In this document: one piece after another, positions 14,100 through 29,000 of the stretch
Layout of the letters: each line of letters opens with the position of its first letter
Position numbering within the stretch: position 1 is the first letter of the stretch
Assembly: GCF_024679095.1 (NCBI RefSeq)
Contig: NC_066517.1
Span: 20,138,893-20,202,892 of the forward strand
Direction of reading: 5' to 3'
Source of the DNA: Eriocheir sinensis
Lineage: Eukaryota > Arthropoda > Malacostraca > Decapoda > Varunidae
DNA length: 64,000 bases
Position numbers and translations under genes: made by a program
The notes under the pieces: model-generated
Told to the model about the DNA's origin: nothing
Database searches by the model: none
What the model saw: only the letters and a program-made list of their open reading frames with translations

Positions 14100-17000
14100 T
14101 ACCAATCCTTCCCCTATCCACCAGTCCCATTACCAATCCTTCCCCTATCCACCAGTCCCATTACCAATCCTTCCCCTATCCACCAGTCCCATTACCAATC
14201 CTTCCCCTATCCACCAGTCCCATTACCAATCCTTCCCCTATCCACCAGTCCCATTACCAATCCTTCCCCTATCCACCAGTCCCATTACCAACCCTTCCCC
14301 TATCCACCAGTCCCATTACCAATCCTTCCCCTATCCACCAGTCCCATTACCAACCCTTCCCATATCCAACAGTCCCATTACCAACCCTTTCCCTATCCAC
14401 CAGTCCCATTACCAATCCTTCCGCTATCCACCAGTCCCATTACCAACCCTTCCCTTATCCACCAGTCCCATTACCAATCCTTCCCCTATCCACCAGTCCC
14501 ATTACCAACCCTTCCCCTATCCACCAGTCCCATTACCAACCCTTCCCCTATCCACCAGTCCCATTACCAATCCTTCCCCAATCCACCAGTCCCATTACCA
14601 ACCCGTCCCCTATCCACCAGTCCCATTACCAACCCTTCCCCTATCCACCAGTCCCATTACCAATCCTTCTCCTATCCACCAGTCCCATTACCAACCCTTC
14701 CCCTATCCACCAGTCCCATTACGAACCCCTCCCCTATCCACCAGTCCCATTACCAATCCTTCCCCTATCCACCAGTCCCATTACCAATCCTTCCCCTATC
14801 CACCAGTCCCATTACCAACCCTTCCCCTATCCACCAGTCCCATTACCAACCCTTCCCCTATCCACCAGTCCCATTACCAATCCTTCCGCTATCCACCAGT
14901 CCCATTACCAACCCTTCCCCTATCCACCAGTCCCATTACCAACCCTTCCCCTATCCACCAGTCCCATAACCAATCCTTCCCCTATCCACCAGTCCCATAA
15001 CCAAACCATCCCCTATCCACAAGTCCCAATACCAACCCTTCCACTCTCCACCAGTCCCATTACCAATCCTTCCCCTATCCACCAGTCCCATTACCAACCC
15101 TTCCCCTATCCACCAGTCCCATTACCAATCCTTCCACTATCCACCAGTCCCATTACCAAACATTCCCCTATCCACCAGTCCCATTACCAAACCTTCCCCT
15201 ATCCACCAGTCCCATTACCAACCCTTCCCCTATCCACCAGTCCCATTACCACACCTTCCAATATCCACCAGTCCCATTACCAACCCTTCCACTATCCACC
15301 AGTCCCATTACCAACCCTTCCCCTATCCACCAGTCCCATTACCAATCCTTCCCCTATCCACCAGTCCCATTACCAACCCTTCCCCTATCCACCAGTCCCA
15401 TTACCAACCCTACCCTATCCTCCAGTCCCATTACCAATCCTTCCCCTATCCACCAGTCCCATAACCAACCCTTCCCCTATCCACCAGTCCCATTACCAAT
15501 CCTTCCCATATCCACCAGTCCCATTACCAACCCTTCCCCTATCCACCAGTCCCATTACCAACCCTTCCCCTATCCACCAGTCCCATTACCAACCCTTCCC
15601 CTATCCACCAGTCCCATTACCAATCCTTCCCCTTTCCACCAGTCCCATAACCAAGCTTTCCCCTATCCACCAGTCCCATAACCAATCCTTCCCTATCCAC
15701 CAGTCCCATTACCAACCCTTCCCCTATCCACCCGTCCCATGACCATTCCTTCCTCTTTCCACTAGTCCCATTACCAATCCTTCCCCTATCCACCAGTCCC
15801 ATTACAAACCCTTCCCTTATCCACCAGTCCCACTACCAATCCTTCACCTATCCACCAGTCCCATTACCAACCCTTCCCCTATCGACCAGTCCATTACAAT
15901 CCTTACCCTATCCACCAGTCCCATTACCAATCCTTACCCTATCCACCAGTCCCATTACCAACCCTTCCCCTATCCACCAGTCCCATTACCAATCCTTCCC
16001 CTATCCACCAGTCCCATTACCAACCCTTCCCCTATCCACCAGTCCCATTACCAATCCTTCCCTATTTACCAGTCCCATTACCAATCCTTCCCTATCCACA
16101 GTCGTACCAACCCTTCCCTATCCACCAGTCCCATTACCAATCTTCCCTATCCACCAGTCCCATTACCAATCCTTCCCCTATCCACCAGTCCCATTACCAA
16201 TCCTTCCCTATCCACCAGTCCCATTACCAATCCTTCCCTATCCACCAGTCCCATTACCAATCCTTCCCTATCCACCAGTCCCATTACAATCCTTCCCTAT
16301 CCACCAGTCCCATTACCAATCCTTCCCTATCCACCAGTCCCATTACCAATCCTTCCCTATCCACCAGTCCATTACCAACCTTCCCCTATCCACCAGTCCC
16401 ATTACCAATCCTTCCCTATCCACCAGTCCCATTACCAATCCTTCCCTATCCACCAGTCCCATTACCAATCCTTCCCTATCCACCAGTCCCCACCAATCCT
16501 TCCCTATCCACCAGTCCCATTACCAACCCTTCCCTATCCACCAGTCCCATTACCAGCCTTCCCCTATCCACCAGTCCATTACCAATCCTTCCCTATCCAC
16601 CAGTCCCATTACAATCCTTCCCTATCCACCAGTCCCATTACCAATCCCCTATCCACCAGTCCCATTACCAACCTTCCCCTATCCACCAGTCCCGTACCAA
16701 TCCTTCCCTATCCACCAGTCCCATTACCAATCCTTCCCTATCCACCAGTCCCATTACCAACCTTCCCCTATCCACCAGTCCATTACCAATCCTTCCCTAT
16801 CCACCAGTCCCATTACCAATCCTTCCCCTATCCACCAGTCCATTACCAACCTTCCCTATCCACCAGTCCCATTACCAATCCTTCCCTATCCACCAGTCCC
16901 ATTACCAATCCTTCCCCTATCCATCAGTCCATTACCAGCCTTCCCCTATCCACCAGTCCATTACCAATCCTTCCCTATCCACCAGTCCATTACCAATCCT

Positions 17001-20000
17001 TCCCTATCCACCTGTCCCATTACCAACCTTCCCCTATCCACCAGTCCATTACCAATCCTTCCCTATCCACCAGTCCCATTACCAATCCTTCCCCTATCCA
17101 CCAGTCCCATTACCAACCCCTTCCCTATCCACCAGTCCATTACCAATCCTTCCCTATCCACCAGTCCCATTGCAAGCCTTCCCTATCACCAGTCCCATTG
17201 CCAATCCTTCCCCTATCCACCAGTCCCATTACCAATCCTTCCCTATCCACCAGTCCCATTACCAACCTTCCTATCCACCAGTCCATTACCAATCCCTATC
17301 CACCAGTCCCATTACCAATCCTTCCCCTATCCACCAGTCCCATTATAGCTTTCCCTATCCACCAGTCCCATTGCCAATCCTTCCCTATCCACCAGTCCCG
17401 TTCAACCCTATCCACCAGTCCCATTACCAACCCTTCCCCTATCCACCAGTCCATTACCCTTCCCCTATCCACCAGTCCATTACCAATCCTTCCCTATCCA
17501 CCAGTCCCATTACCAACCCTTCCCCTATCACCAGTCCCATTACCAATCCCTTCCCTATCCACCAGTCCCGTACCAATCCTTCCCTATCCACCAGTCCCAT
17601 TACCAATCCTTCCCTATCCACCAGTCCCATTACCAATCCTTCCCTATCCACCAATTCTGTCGTCCATTACCAACCTTCCCTATCCACCAGTCCCATACCA
17701 GCTTCCCTATCCACCAGTCCCATTACCAACCCTTCCCTATCCACCAGTCCCATTACCAATCCTTCCCTATCCACCAGTCCCATTACCAACCCTTCCCCTA
17801 TCCACCAGTCCCATTACCAATCCTTCCCCTATCCACCAGTCCCATTACCAATCCTTCCCTATCCACCAGTCATTACCAATCCTTCCCTATCCACCAGTCC
17901 ATTACCAATCCTTCCCTATCCACCAGTCCATTACCAGCCTTCCCTATCCACCAGTCCATTACCAATCCTTCCCTATCCACCAGTCCCATTACCAACCTTC
18001 CCTATCCACCAGTCCCATTACCAACCCTTCCCTATCCACCAGTCCCATTACCATCCTTCCCTATCCACCAGTCCCATTACCAAGCCTTCCCTATCCACCA
18101 GTCCCATTACCAATCCTTCCCTATCCACCCGTCCCATTACCAACCCTTCCCTATCCACCACCTGTCCCATTACCAATCCTTCCCTATCCACCAGTCCCAT
18201 TACCACCCCTTCCGCTATCCACCAGTCCCATTACCAATCCTTCCCCATCCCTGTCCCATTACCAATTCCCTATCCACCAGTCCCATTCAATCCTTCTATC
18301 CACCAGTCCCATTACCAATCCTTCCCTATCCACCCAGTCCATTACCAATCCTTCCCTATCCACCAGTCCCATTACCAACCCCTTCCCCTATCCACCAGTC
18401 CATTACCAATCCTTCCCTATCCACCTGTCCATTACCAATCCTTCCCTATCCACCAGTCCATTACCAATCCTTCCCCTATCCACCTGTCCCATTACCAATC
18501 CTTCCCTATCACTGTCCCATTAAATCCTTCCCTATCCACCAGTCCCATTACCAATCCTTCCCTATCCACCAGTCCCATTACCAACCCTTCCCTATCCACC
18601 AGTCCCATTCAATCCTTCCCCTATCCACCAGTCCACATTATCCTTCCCTACCTTCCACCATCCACCAGTCCCATTACCGCCTATCCACCAGTCCCATTAC
18701 CAACCTTCCCTATCCACCAGTCCCATTACCAATCCCCTATCCACCAATCCCATTACCAATCCTTCCCCTATCCACCAGTCCCATTACCAACCCTTCCCCT
18801 ATCCACCAGTCCCATTACCAATCCTTCCCTATCACAGTCCCATTACCAACCCTTCCCTATCCACCAGTCCCGTTAAATCCTTCCCTATCCACCAGTCCCA
18901 TTACCAATCCTTCCCTATCCACAGTCCCATTACCAATCCTTCCCTATCCACCAGTCCCATTACAATCCTTCCTATCCACCAGTCCCATTACCAATCCTTC
19001 CCTATCCACCGGTCCCATTACCAGTCTTCCCTATCCACCAGTCCCATTACCAGCCTTCCCCTATATCACCAGTCCCATTACCAATCCTTCCATCCACCCG
19101 GTCCCATTACCAATCCTTCCCTATTTACCAGCCTTCTCCACCGGTCCCATTACCAGTCCTTCCCTATCACAGTCACGTACAACCTTCCCTATCACCAGTC
19201 CCATCACCAATCCTTCGTATCCACCAGTCCGTACCAATCCTTCCTATCCACCAGTCCCATTACCAAGCCTTCCCCATCTACCAGCCTTCCCTATCCACCA
19301 GTCCATTACCAATCCTTCCCTATCCACCGGTCCCATTACCAACCTTCCCTATCCACCAGTCCATTACCAATCCTCCGCAGTCCCGTACCATCCACCAGTC
19401 CCATTTACCAACCCTTCCCCTATCCTTACCAATCCTTCCTATCCACCAGTCCCATTACCAATCCTTCCCCTATCCACCGGTCCCATTACCAACCTTCCCC
19501 TATCCACAGTCCCATTACCAACCCTTCCCCTATCCACCAGTCCCATTACCAATCCTTCCCTATCACCAGTCCATTACCAACCCTTCCCTATCCACCAGTC
19601 CCGTACCAACCCTTCCCTATCCACCGGTCATTACCAATCCTTCCCTATCCCAGTCCCATTACCAATCCTTCCCTATCCACCAGTCCATTACCAATCTTCC
19701 CCTATCCCCAGTCCCATTACCTTCGCCCTATCCACCAGTCCATTACCATAACCAGCCTTCCCCTATCTGGTCAATGCAATCCTTCCGCTACCAGTCCCAT
19801 TACCAGTATTCCACTTTATCCACCAGTCCATTACCAGCCCTTCCCATTGCCAATCCTTCTATCCACCAGTCCCATTACCAACCCTTCCCTATCCACAGGT
19901 CCGTACCTTCCCATCCCCCAGTACCAATCCTTCCCTATCCACCAGTCCCATTACCAACCTTCCCCTATCCACCAGTCCGTACCCCTTCCTATCCACCAGT

Positions 20001-23000
20001 CCATTACCAATCCTTCCCTATCCACCAGTCCCTGTACCAATCTTCCCTATCCACCAGTCCCATTACCAATCCTTCCCTATCCACCAGTCCCATTACCAAT
20101 CCTTCCCTATCACCGGTCCCATTACCAACCCTTCCCCTATCCACCAGTCCCATTCCAATCCTTCCCTATCCACCAGTCCATTACCAAGCCTTCCCTATCC
20201 ACCGGTCCCATTACCTTTCCCTATCCACCATTCTCGTATAAACCCTTCCCCTATCCACCAGGTCCATTTAAATCCTTCCCCTATCCACCAGTCCCATATA
20301 AACCAATCCTTCCCCTATCCACCAGTCCATTGCAATCCTTCTTTTATCCACCAGTCCATTACCAACCCCTTCCCCTATCCACCAGTCCATTGCAATCCTT
20401 CCCTATCCACCAGTCCCATTACCAATCCTTCCCCTATCCACCAGTCCATTACCAATCCTTCCCCTATCCACCAGTCTCATTTATAAACCCATATCTACCA
20501 ATCCTTGACCCTATCCACCAGTCCCATTACCAATCCTTCCCCTATCCTGTCCCATTACCAGCCTTCCCTATCCACCCATTATTACAATCCTTCCCCTATC
20601 CACCAGTCCCATTACCAACCCCTTCCCTATCCACCAGTCCATTATAAACCCCTTCCCCTATCCACCCAGTCCCATTGCAATCCTTCCCCTATCCACCAGT
20701 CCCATTACCAATCCATTTATCCACCAGTCCGCATTATAAACCAATCCTTCCCTATCCACCAGTCCATTACCAATCGGCTTCCCCTATCCACCTGGTCCCA
20801 TTACCACCCTTCCCTAATCACCAGTCCCATTACCAATCCTTCCCCTATCCACCAGTCCATTACCAAGCCTTCCCTATCCACCAGTCCCATATTCCTGCTT
20901 CCTTCCCCTATCCACCAGTCCCATTACCAATCCTTCCCTATCCACCAGTCCCATTACCAACCCTGTCCCTATCCACCAGTCCCATTACCAATCCTTCCCC
21001 TATACACCAGTCCATTACCAATCCTTCCCTATCCACCAGTCCCATTACCAACCCTTCCCCTATCCACCAGTCCCATTACCAATCCACTTCCCTATCCACC
21101 TGTCCCATTACCAACCCTTCCCTATCCACCAGTCCCATTACCAATCCTTCCTATCCACCAGTCCATTACCAATCCTTCCCCTATCACCAGTCCATTACCA
21201 AGCCTTCCCTATCCACCAGTCCATTACCAATCCTTCCCTATCCACCAGTCCCATTACCAACCCTTCCCCTATCCACCAGTCCATTACCAGCCCCTTCCCC
21301 TATCCACCAGTCCTTTACCAATCCTTCCCCTATCCACCAGTCCCATTACCAAACCTTCCCCTATCCACCAGTCCCATCACCAACCCTTCCCCTATCCACC
21401 AGTCCCACCGTACCAAGCCTTCCCCTATCCACCTGGTCCTTTACCAATCCTTCCCCTATCCACCAGTCCCATTACCAACCCTTCCCTATCCACCAGTCCC
21501 GGCTACCAGCCTTCCCTATCCACCAGTCCCATTGTAGTCCTTCTTCCCTATCCACCAGTCCCGTACCAATCCTTCCCCTATCCACCAGTCCATTACCAAT
21601 CCTTCCCTATCCACCAGTCCATTTACCAACCCTTCCCCTATCCACCAGTCCCACATTCAACCCTTGTGCCCCTATCCACCAGTCCCATTACCAATCCTTC
21701 CTATCCACCAGTCAGCATTACCAATCCTTCCCCTATCCACCAGTCCCGTACCAGCCCTTCCCCTTATCCACCAGTCCCATTACCAATCCTTCCCTATCCA
21801 CCTGTCCCGTACCAATCAGCCCCTTTTCCTATCCACCAGTCCCATTACAATCCTTCCCTATCCACCAGTCCCATTACCAATCCTTCCTTTATCCACCAGT
21901 CCATTACCAACCCTTCCCTATCCACAGTCCATACCAATCCCACCCGTACCAACCCTTCCCTATCCACCAGTCCATTACCAATCCTTCCCTATCCACCAGT
22001 CCCATTACCAGCCTTCCCTACCCTTATCCACAGTCCCATTACCAATCCTTCCTCTATCCACCAGTCCCGTACCAGTCCTTCCCTATCCACCAGTCCCATT
22101 ACCAATCCTTCCCCTATCACCAGTCCATTACCAATCCTTCCCTATCCACCAGTCGTACCATTACCAACCCTTCCCCTATCCACCAGTCCCATTACCAATC
22201 CTTCCCCTATCTTGTCCACCTGTCCATTACCAGCCTTCGCCCTATCCACCAGTCCCATTACCAATCTTTCCCCTATCCACCAGTCCCGTACCAATCTTTC
22301 CCCTATCCACCAGTCCCATTTACCAATCCTTCCCTATCACCAGTCCATTACCAACCCCTTCCCCTATCCACCAGTCCATTACCAATCCTTCCCCTATCCA
22401 CCAGTCCCACCGTACCAATCCTTCCCCTATCCACCAGTCCCATTGCCAATCCTTCCCCTATCCACCAGTTCCATTACCAGCCTTCCCCTATCCACCAGTC
22501 CCATTACCAATCCTTCCTCTATCCACCAGTCCCTGTACCAGTCTTCCTCTCACCAGTCCCATTACCAATCCTTCCCCTATCCACCAGTCCCATTACCAAC
22601 CCCTTCCCCTATCCACCGTTGTCCATTACCAATCCTTCCCCTATCCACCGGTCATTACCAACCTTCCCCTATCCACCAGTCCCGTACCAATCCTTCCCCT
22701 ATCCACCAGTCCATTACCAACCTTTCCCTATCCACCGGTCCCATTTACCAATCCTTCCCTATCCACCAGTCCGTACCATGCAGCCTTCCCCTATCCACAC
22801 TAGTCCATTACCAACCCCTTCCCCATCCACCAGTCCCTATTACCAATCCTTCTATACGGTCCTATCAAGTATTCACCTCTTTTTGTCCCATTACCAATCC
22901 TTCCCCTATCCACCTGTCCCGTACAACCTTTAGTCCCTTTGCCAATCCCTCCACCAGTCCCACGTACCAACCCTTCCCTATCCACCAGTCCCATTACCAA

Positions 23001-26000
23001 TCCTTCCCTATCCACCAGTCCCATTACCAATCCTTCCCTATCCACCAGTCCATTGCAATCCTTCTCCTATCCTGACTGTCATTACCAATCGCCCTATCAT
23101 CGCTGTCCCCATTGCCAATCCTTCCCTATCCACCAGTCCCATTACCAATCCTTCCCCTATCCACCAGTCCCGTACCAATCCTTCCTCTATCCACCAGTCC
23201 GCATTCCACCAGTCCTTCCCCTATCCCTGTCCCATTACCAATCCTTCCCCTATCCACCAGTCCCATTACCAATCGCTTCCCCCTATCCACCAGTCTTAAG
23301 CCATTACCAATCCTTCCTCCTATCCACCAGTCCCATTACAATCCTTCCCCTATCCACCAGTCCATTACCAATCCTTCCCTATCCACCAGTCATTACAATC
23401 CTTCCCTATCACCAGTCCCATTACCAATCCTTCCCTATCAACCAGTCCCATTACCAACCCTTCCCCTATCCACCAGTCCCATTACCAATCTATTCCTCTA
23501 TCCACCGAGTCCATTACCAATCCCTTCCCTATCACAGTCCCATTACCAATCCTTCCCCCTATCCACCAGTCCCATTACCAATCCTTCATCTATCCACCAG
23601 TCCCACATTTACCAACCCTTCCCTATCCACCAGTNNNNNNNNNNNNNATTACCAATTCCTTCCCCCTATCACCAGTCATTACCAGCCTTCCCCTATCCAC
23701 CAGTCCCATTATAAACCCTTCCCCTATCTACCAGTCCCATTACCAATCCTTCCCCTATCCACCAGTCACATTACCAACCCTTCCCCTATCCACCATTCCC
23801 ATTACCAATCCTTCCTAATATCATCGCCAGTCCCATTGCAACCCCTTCCCCTATCCACCAGTCCCATTACCGCTTTAACCCCTTCTATCCACCAGTCCCG
23901 TACCAATCTTCCCCTATCCGCTGCCCGTTACCAGCCTTCCTATCCACCAGTCCCATTGCACCAATCCTTCCCCTATCCACCAGTCCCCATTACCAATCCT
24001 TCCCTATCCACCAGTCCCATTACCAATCCTTCCCTATCCACCAGTCCCATTACCAATCCTTCCCCTATCCACCAGTCACGTACCAACCTTCCCCTATCCA
24101 CCAGTCCCGTACCAATCAACCCTATCCACCGGTCCATTACCAATCCTTCCCTATCCACCTGTCCCATTACCAAACCTTCCCTATCCACCAGTCCCATCAC
24201 CAATCCTTCCCTATCCACCAGTCCCATTACCAATCCTTCCCTATCCACCAGTCCCATTACAACCTTCCCCTATCAGCCAGTCCCATTACCAATCCTTCCC
24301 CTATCCACCAGTCCAGCCACTGCTTCCCGTATCCACTGGTCCCATTGCAATCCTTCCCTTATCCACCAGTCCCGTTACCAACCCTTCCCTATCCACCGGT
24401 CCCATTACCAACCCTTCCCTATCACCAGTCCATCTTCCCCTATCCACCAGTCATTACCAACCTTCCCCTATCCACCAGTCCCCGTACCAATCCTTCCCTA
24501 TCCACCGGTCCCATTACCAATCCTTCCCTATCCACCAGTCCATTACCCAACCCTTCCCTATCCACCAGTCCCGTACCAATCCTTCCCTATCCACAGTCCA
24601 TTACCAATCCTTCCCTATCCACCAGTCCCATTACCAACCCTTCCCCTATCCACCAGTCCCATTGCAATCCTTCCCCTATCCACCAGTCCCGTACCAATCC
24701 TTCCCTATCCACCAGTCCCAACCCCTTCCCCTATCCACAGTCCCATTACCAATCCTTCTATCCACCAGTCCATTACCATCCTTCCCCCTATCGTGGTCCA
24801 TTACCAATCCTTCCCCTATCCACCGGTCCATTACCAACCCTTCCCCTATCCACCGGTCCCATTACCAATCCTTCCCTATCCACCAGTCCCATTAGCAACC
24901 CTTCCCCTATCCACCAGTCCCATTACCGTCCTTCCCCTATCCACCAGTCCCATTACCAACCCTTCCCTATCCACCGGTCCATACCAACCCTTCCCTATCC
25001 ACCAGTCCCATTACCAATCCTTCCCTATCCACCAGTCAGTTACCAATCCTTCCCTATCCACCAGTCCCATTACCAACCCTTCCCCTATCCACCAGTCCCA
25101 TTACCAATCCTTCCCTATCACCTGTCAGTACCAATCCTTCCCTATCCACCGTCCCATTACCAATCCTTCCCCTATCCACCAGTCCCGTACCTCCTTCCCT
25201 ATCCACCAGTCCCGTACCAATCCTTCCCTATCCACCAGTCCCATTACCAATCCTTCCCCTGTCCACCAGTCCCATTACCAACCCCTTCCTATCCACCAGT
25301 CCCATACCAATCCTTCCATATCCACCATTCCATTATAAGCCTTCCCTATCTACCGGTCCATTACCAACCCTTTATCACCAGTCCCGTACCAATCCAGTCC
25401 TTGCAATCGCCCTATCCACCAGTCCCATTACCAATCCTTCCCCTATCCACCAGTCCCATTACAACCCTTCCCTATCCACCAGTCCCATTACCAACCCTTC
25501 CCTATCCACCAGTCCCATTACCAATCCTTCCCTATCACCAGTCCATTACCAATCCTTCTATCACACCAGTCCCGTACCAACCTTCCCCTATCCACCAGTC
25601 ATTTATAAACCAACCCTTCCTATCCACCAGTCCATTACCAATCCTTCCCCTATCCACCAGTCCCATTACCAATCCTTCCCTATCCTGGTCCATTTGACCT
25701 TCCCTATCCACCAGTCCCATTACCAGCCTTCCCTATCCACCGGTCCCATTACCAATCCTTCCCCTATCCACCAGTCCCATTACCAGCCACCCTCTATCCA
25801 CCCCATTACCAATCCTTCCCCTATCCACCGGTCATTACCAATCCTTCCCCTATCCACCAGTCCATTACCAACCTTCCCCTATCCACCAGTCCATTACCAA
25901 TCAACCCTATCCACCAGTCCCATTACCAACCTTCCCTATCCACCAGTCCCATTACCAATCCTTCCCTATCCTGGTCCATTACCAATCCTTCCCTATCCAC

Positions 26001-29000
26001 CTGTCCCGTACCTTCCCCTATCCACCAGTCCATTACAATCCTTCCCCTATCCACCAGTCCATTACCAATCCTTCCCTATCCACCAGTCCATTACCAGCAA
26101 TCCTTCCCTATCCACCAGTCCATTACCAATCCTTCCCCTATCCACCAGTCCCATTACCAACCTTCCCTATCCACCAGTCCATTACCATCCTCTATCCACC
26201 AGTCCATTACCAACCTTCCCTATCCACCAGTCCCATTACCAATCCTTCCCTATCCACCAGTCCCATTACCCAACCTTCCCCTATCCACCAGTCCATTACC
26301 AATCCTTCCCTATCCACCAGTCCCATTACCAATCCTTCCCCTATCCACCAGTCCCATGCAGTACCCTATCCACGGTCCATTACCCCTTCCCTATCCTGGT
26401 CCCGTACCAACCCTTCCCTATCCACCAGTCCCATACCAATCCTTCCCCTATCCACCAGTCCATTACCAGCCTTCCCTATCCACCAGTCCCATTACCAACC
26501 CTTCCCCTATCCACCGGTCCCATTACCAATCCTTCCCTATCCACCAGTCCATTACCAACCCTTCCCTATCCACCAGTCCATTACCAATCCTTCCTATCCA
26601 CAGTCCGTACCAGCCCTTCCCTATCCTGTCCCATTACCAATCCTTCCCTATCCACCAGTCCCATTACCAATCCTTCCCTATCCACCAGTCATTACCAATC
26701 TTCCCTTATCCACCAGTCCATTACCAACCTTCCCTATCCACCAGTCCCATTACCAATCCTTCCCTATCCACCAGTCCCATTACCAACCTCCCCTATCCAC
26801 CAGTCCATTACCAATCCTTCCCTATCCACAGTCCATTACCAGCCCTTTCCCTATCCACCAGTCCATTACCAATCCTTCCCCTATCCACCAGTCCCATTAC
26901 CAATCCTTCCCTATCCACCAGTCCATTACCAATCCTTCCCTATCCACCAGTCCCATTACCAATCCTTCCCCTATCCACCAGTCCTTACCATCCTTCCTAT
27001 CCACCAGTCCCATTACCAACCCTCCCTATCCACCAGTCCCATTACCAATCCTTCCTATCCACCTGTCCATTACAATCCTTCCCTATCCACCAGTCCCATT
27101 ACCAATCCTTCCCTATCCACCAGTCCATTACCAACCCTTCCCTATCCACCAGTCCCATTACCAGCCCTTCCCTATCCACCAGTCCCATTACCAATCCTTC
27201 CCTATCCACAGTCCATTACCAATCCTTCCCTATCCACCAGTCCATTACCAGTCCTTCCCTATCCACCAGTCCCATTACCATCCTTCCCCTATCCACCAGT
27301 CCATTACCAATCCTTCCCTATCCACCAGTCCCATTACCAGTCTTTCCCTATCCACCAGTCCCATTACCAATCCTTCCCCTATCCACAGTCCCGTACCAAC
27401 CTTCCCTATCCACCGGTCCATTACCAATCCTTCTCCTATCCACCAGTCCCATTACCAATCCTTCCCCTATCCACCAGTCCATTCCTTCCCTATCCACCAG
27501 TCCCATTACCAATCCTTCCCTATCCACTGGTCCCGTACCATCCTTCCCTATCCACCAGTCCCGTACCAATCCTTCCCTATCCACCAGTCCCATTACCAAT
27601 CCTTCCCTATCACCGGTCCCATTACCAGCCTTCCCCTATCCACCAGTCATTACCAACCCTTCCCTATCCACCTGTCCATTACCAATCCTTCCCCTATCCA
27701 CCTGTCCATTACCAACCTTCCCTATCCACCTGTCCCATTACCAATCCTTCCCTATCCACAGTCCATTACCAACCCTTCCCCTATCCACCAGTCCCATTAC
27801 CAATCCTTCCTATCCACAGTCCATTACCAATCCTTCCCTATCCACCAGTCATGCAATCCTTCCCTATCCACAACCCCATTACCAATCCTTCCCCTATCCC
27901 AGTCCATTACCAATCCTTCCCTATCCTGTCCATTACCAATCCTTCCCTATCCACCTGTCCCATGCAATCCTTCCCCTATCCACCAGTCCGTACCAATCCT
28001 TCCCTATCCACCAGTCCCATTACCAATCCTTCCCCTATCCACCAGTCCCATTACAATCCTTCCCCTCCACCAGTCATTACCAATCCTTCCCTATCCACCA
28101 GTCCCGTACCAATCCTTCCTCTATCCTCCAGTCCCATTACCAATCCTTTTCCTATCCACCAGTCCCATTACCAATCCTTCCCCTATCCACCAGTCCCATT
28201 ACCAATCCTTCCTCTATCCACCAGTCCCATTACCAATCCTTCCCTATCCACCAGTCCCATTACCAATCCTTCCCTATCCTGTCATTACCAACGCCCTATC
28301 CACCGGTCCCGTGCCAATCCTTCCCTATCCACCAGTCCATTACCAACCTTCCCCTATCCACCAGTCCCATTACCAGCCCTTCCTATCCACAGTCCCATTA
28401 CCAATCCTTCCCTATCCACCAGTCCCATTGTACCTATCACCAGTCCATTACCAATTCCCCTATCCACCAGTCCCATTACCAATCTTCCCTATCCACCAGT
28501 CCATTACCAATCCTTCCCTATCCACCAGTCCCATTACCAACCTTCCCCTATCCACCAGTCCATTACCAGCCTTCCCTATCCACCAGTCCCATTACCAATC
28601 CTTCCCCTATCCACCAGTCCCATTACCAACCCTTCCCTATCCACCAGTCCCATTGTAAACCTTCCCCTATCCACCAGTCCCATTACCAACCCCCTATCCA
28701 CCAGTCCCATACCAGCCCTTCCTATCCACCAGTCCCATTACCAACCCTTCCCTATCCACAGTCCCATTACCAACCTTCCCCTATCCACCAGTCCCTTGCA
28801 ATCCCTTCCCTATCCACCAGTCCCATGCAATCCTTCCCTATCCACCAGTCCCATTACCAATCCTTCCCTATCCACCAGTCCCATTACCAACCTTCCCTAT
28901 CCACCAGTCCATTACCAATCCTTCCCTATCCACCAGTCCCATTACCAATCCTTCCCCTATCCACAGGTCCCATTCCAACCCTTCCCTATCCACCAGTCCC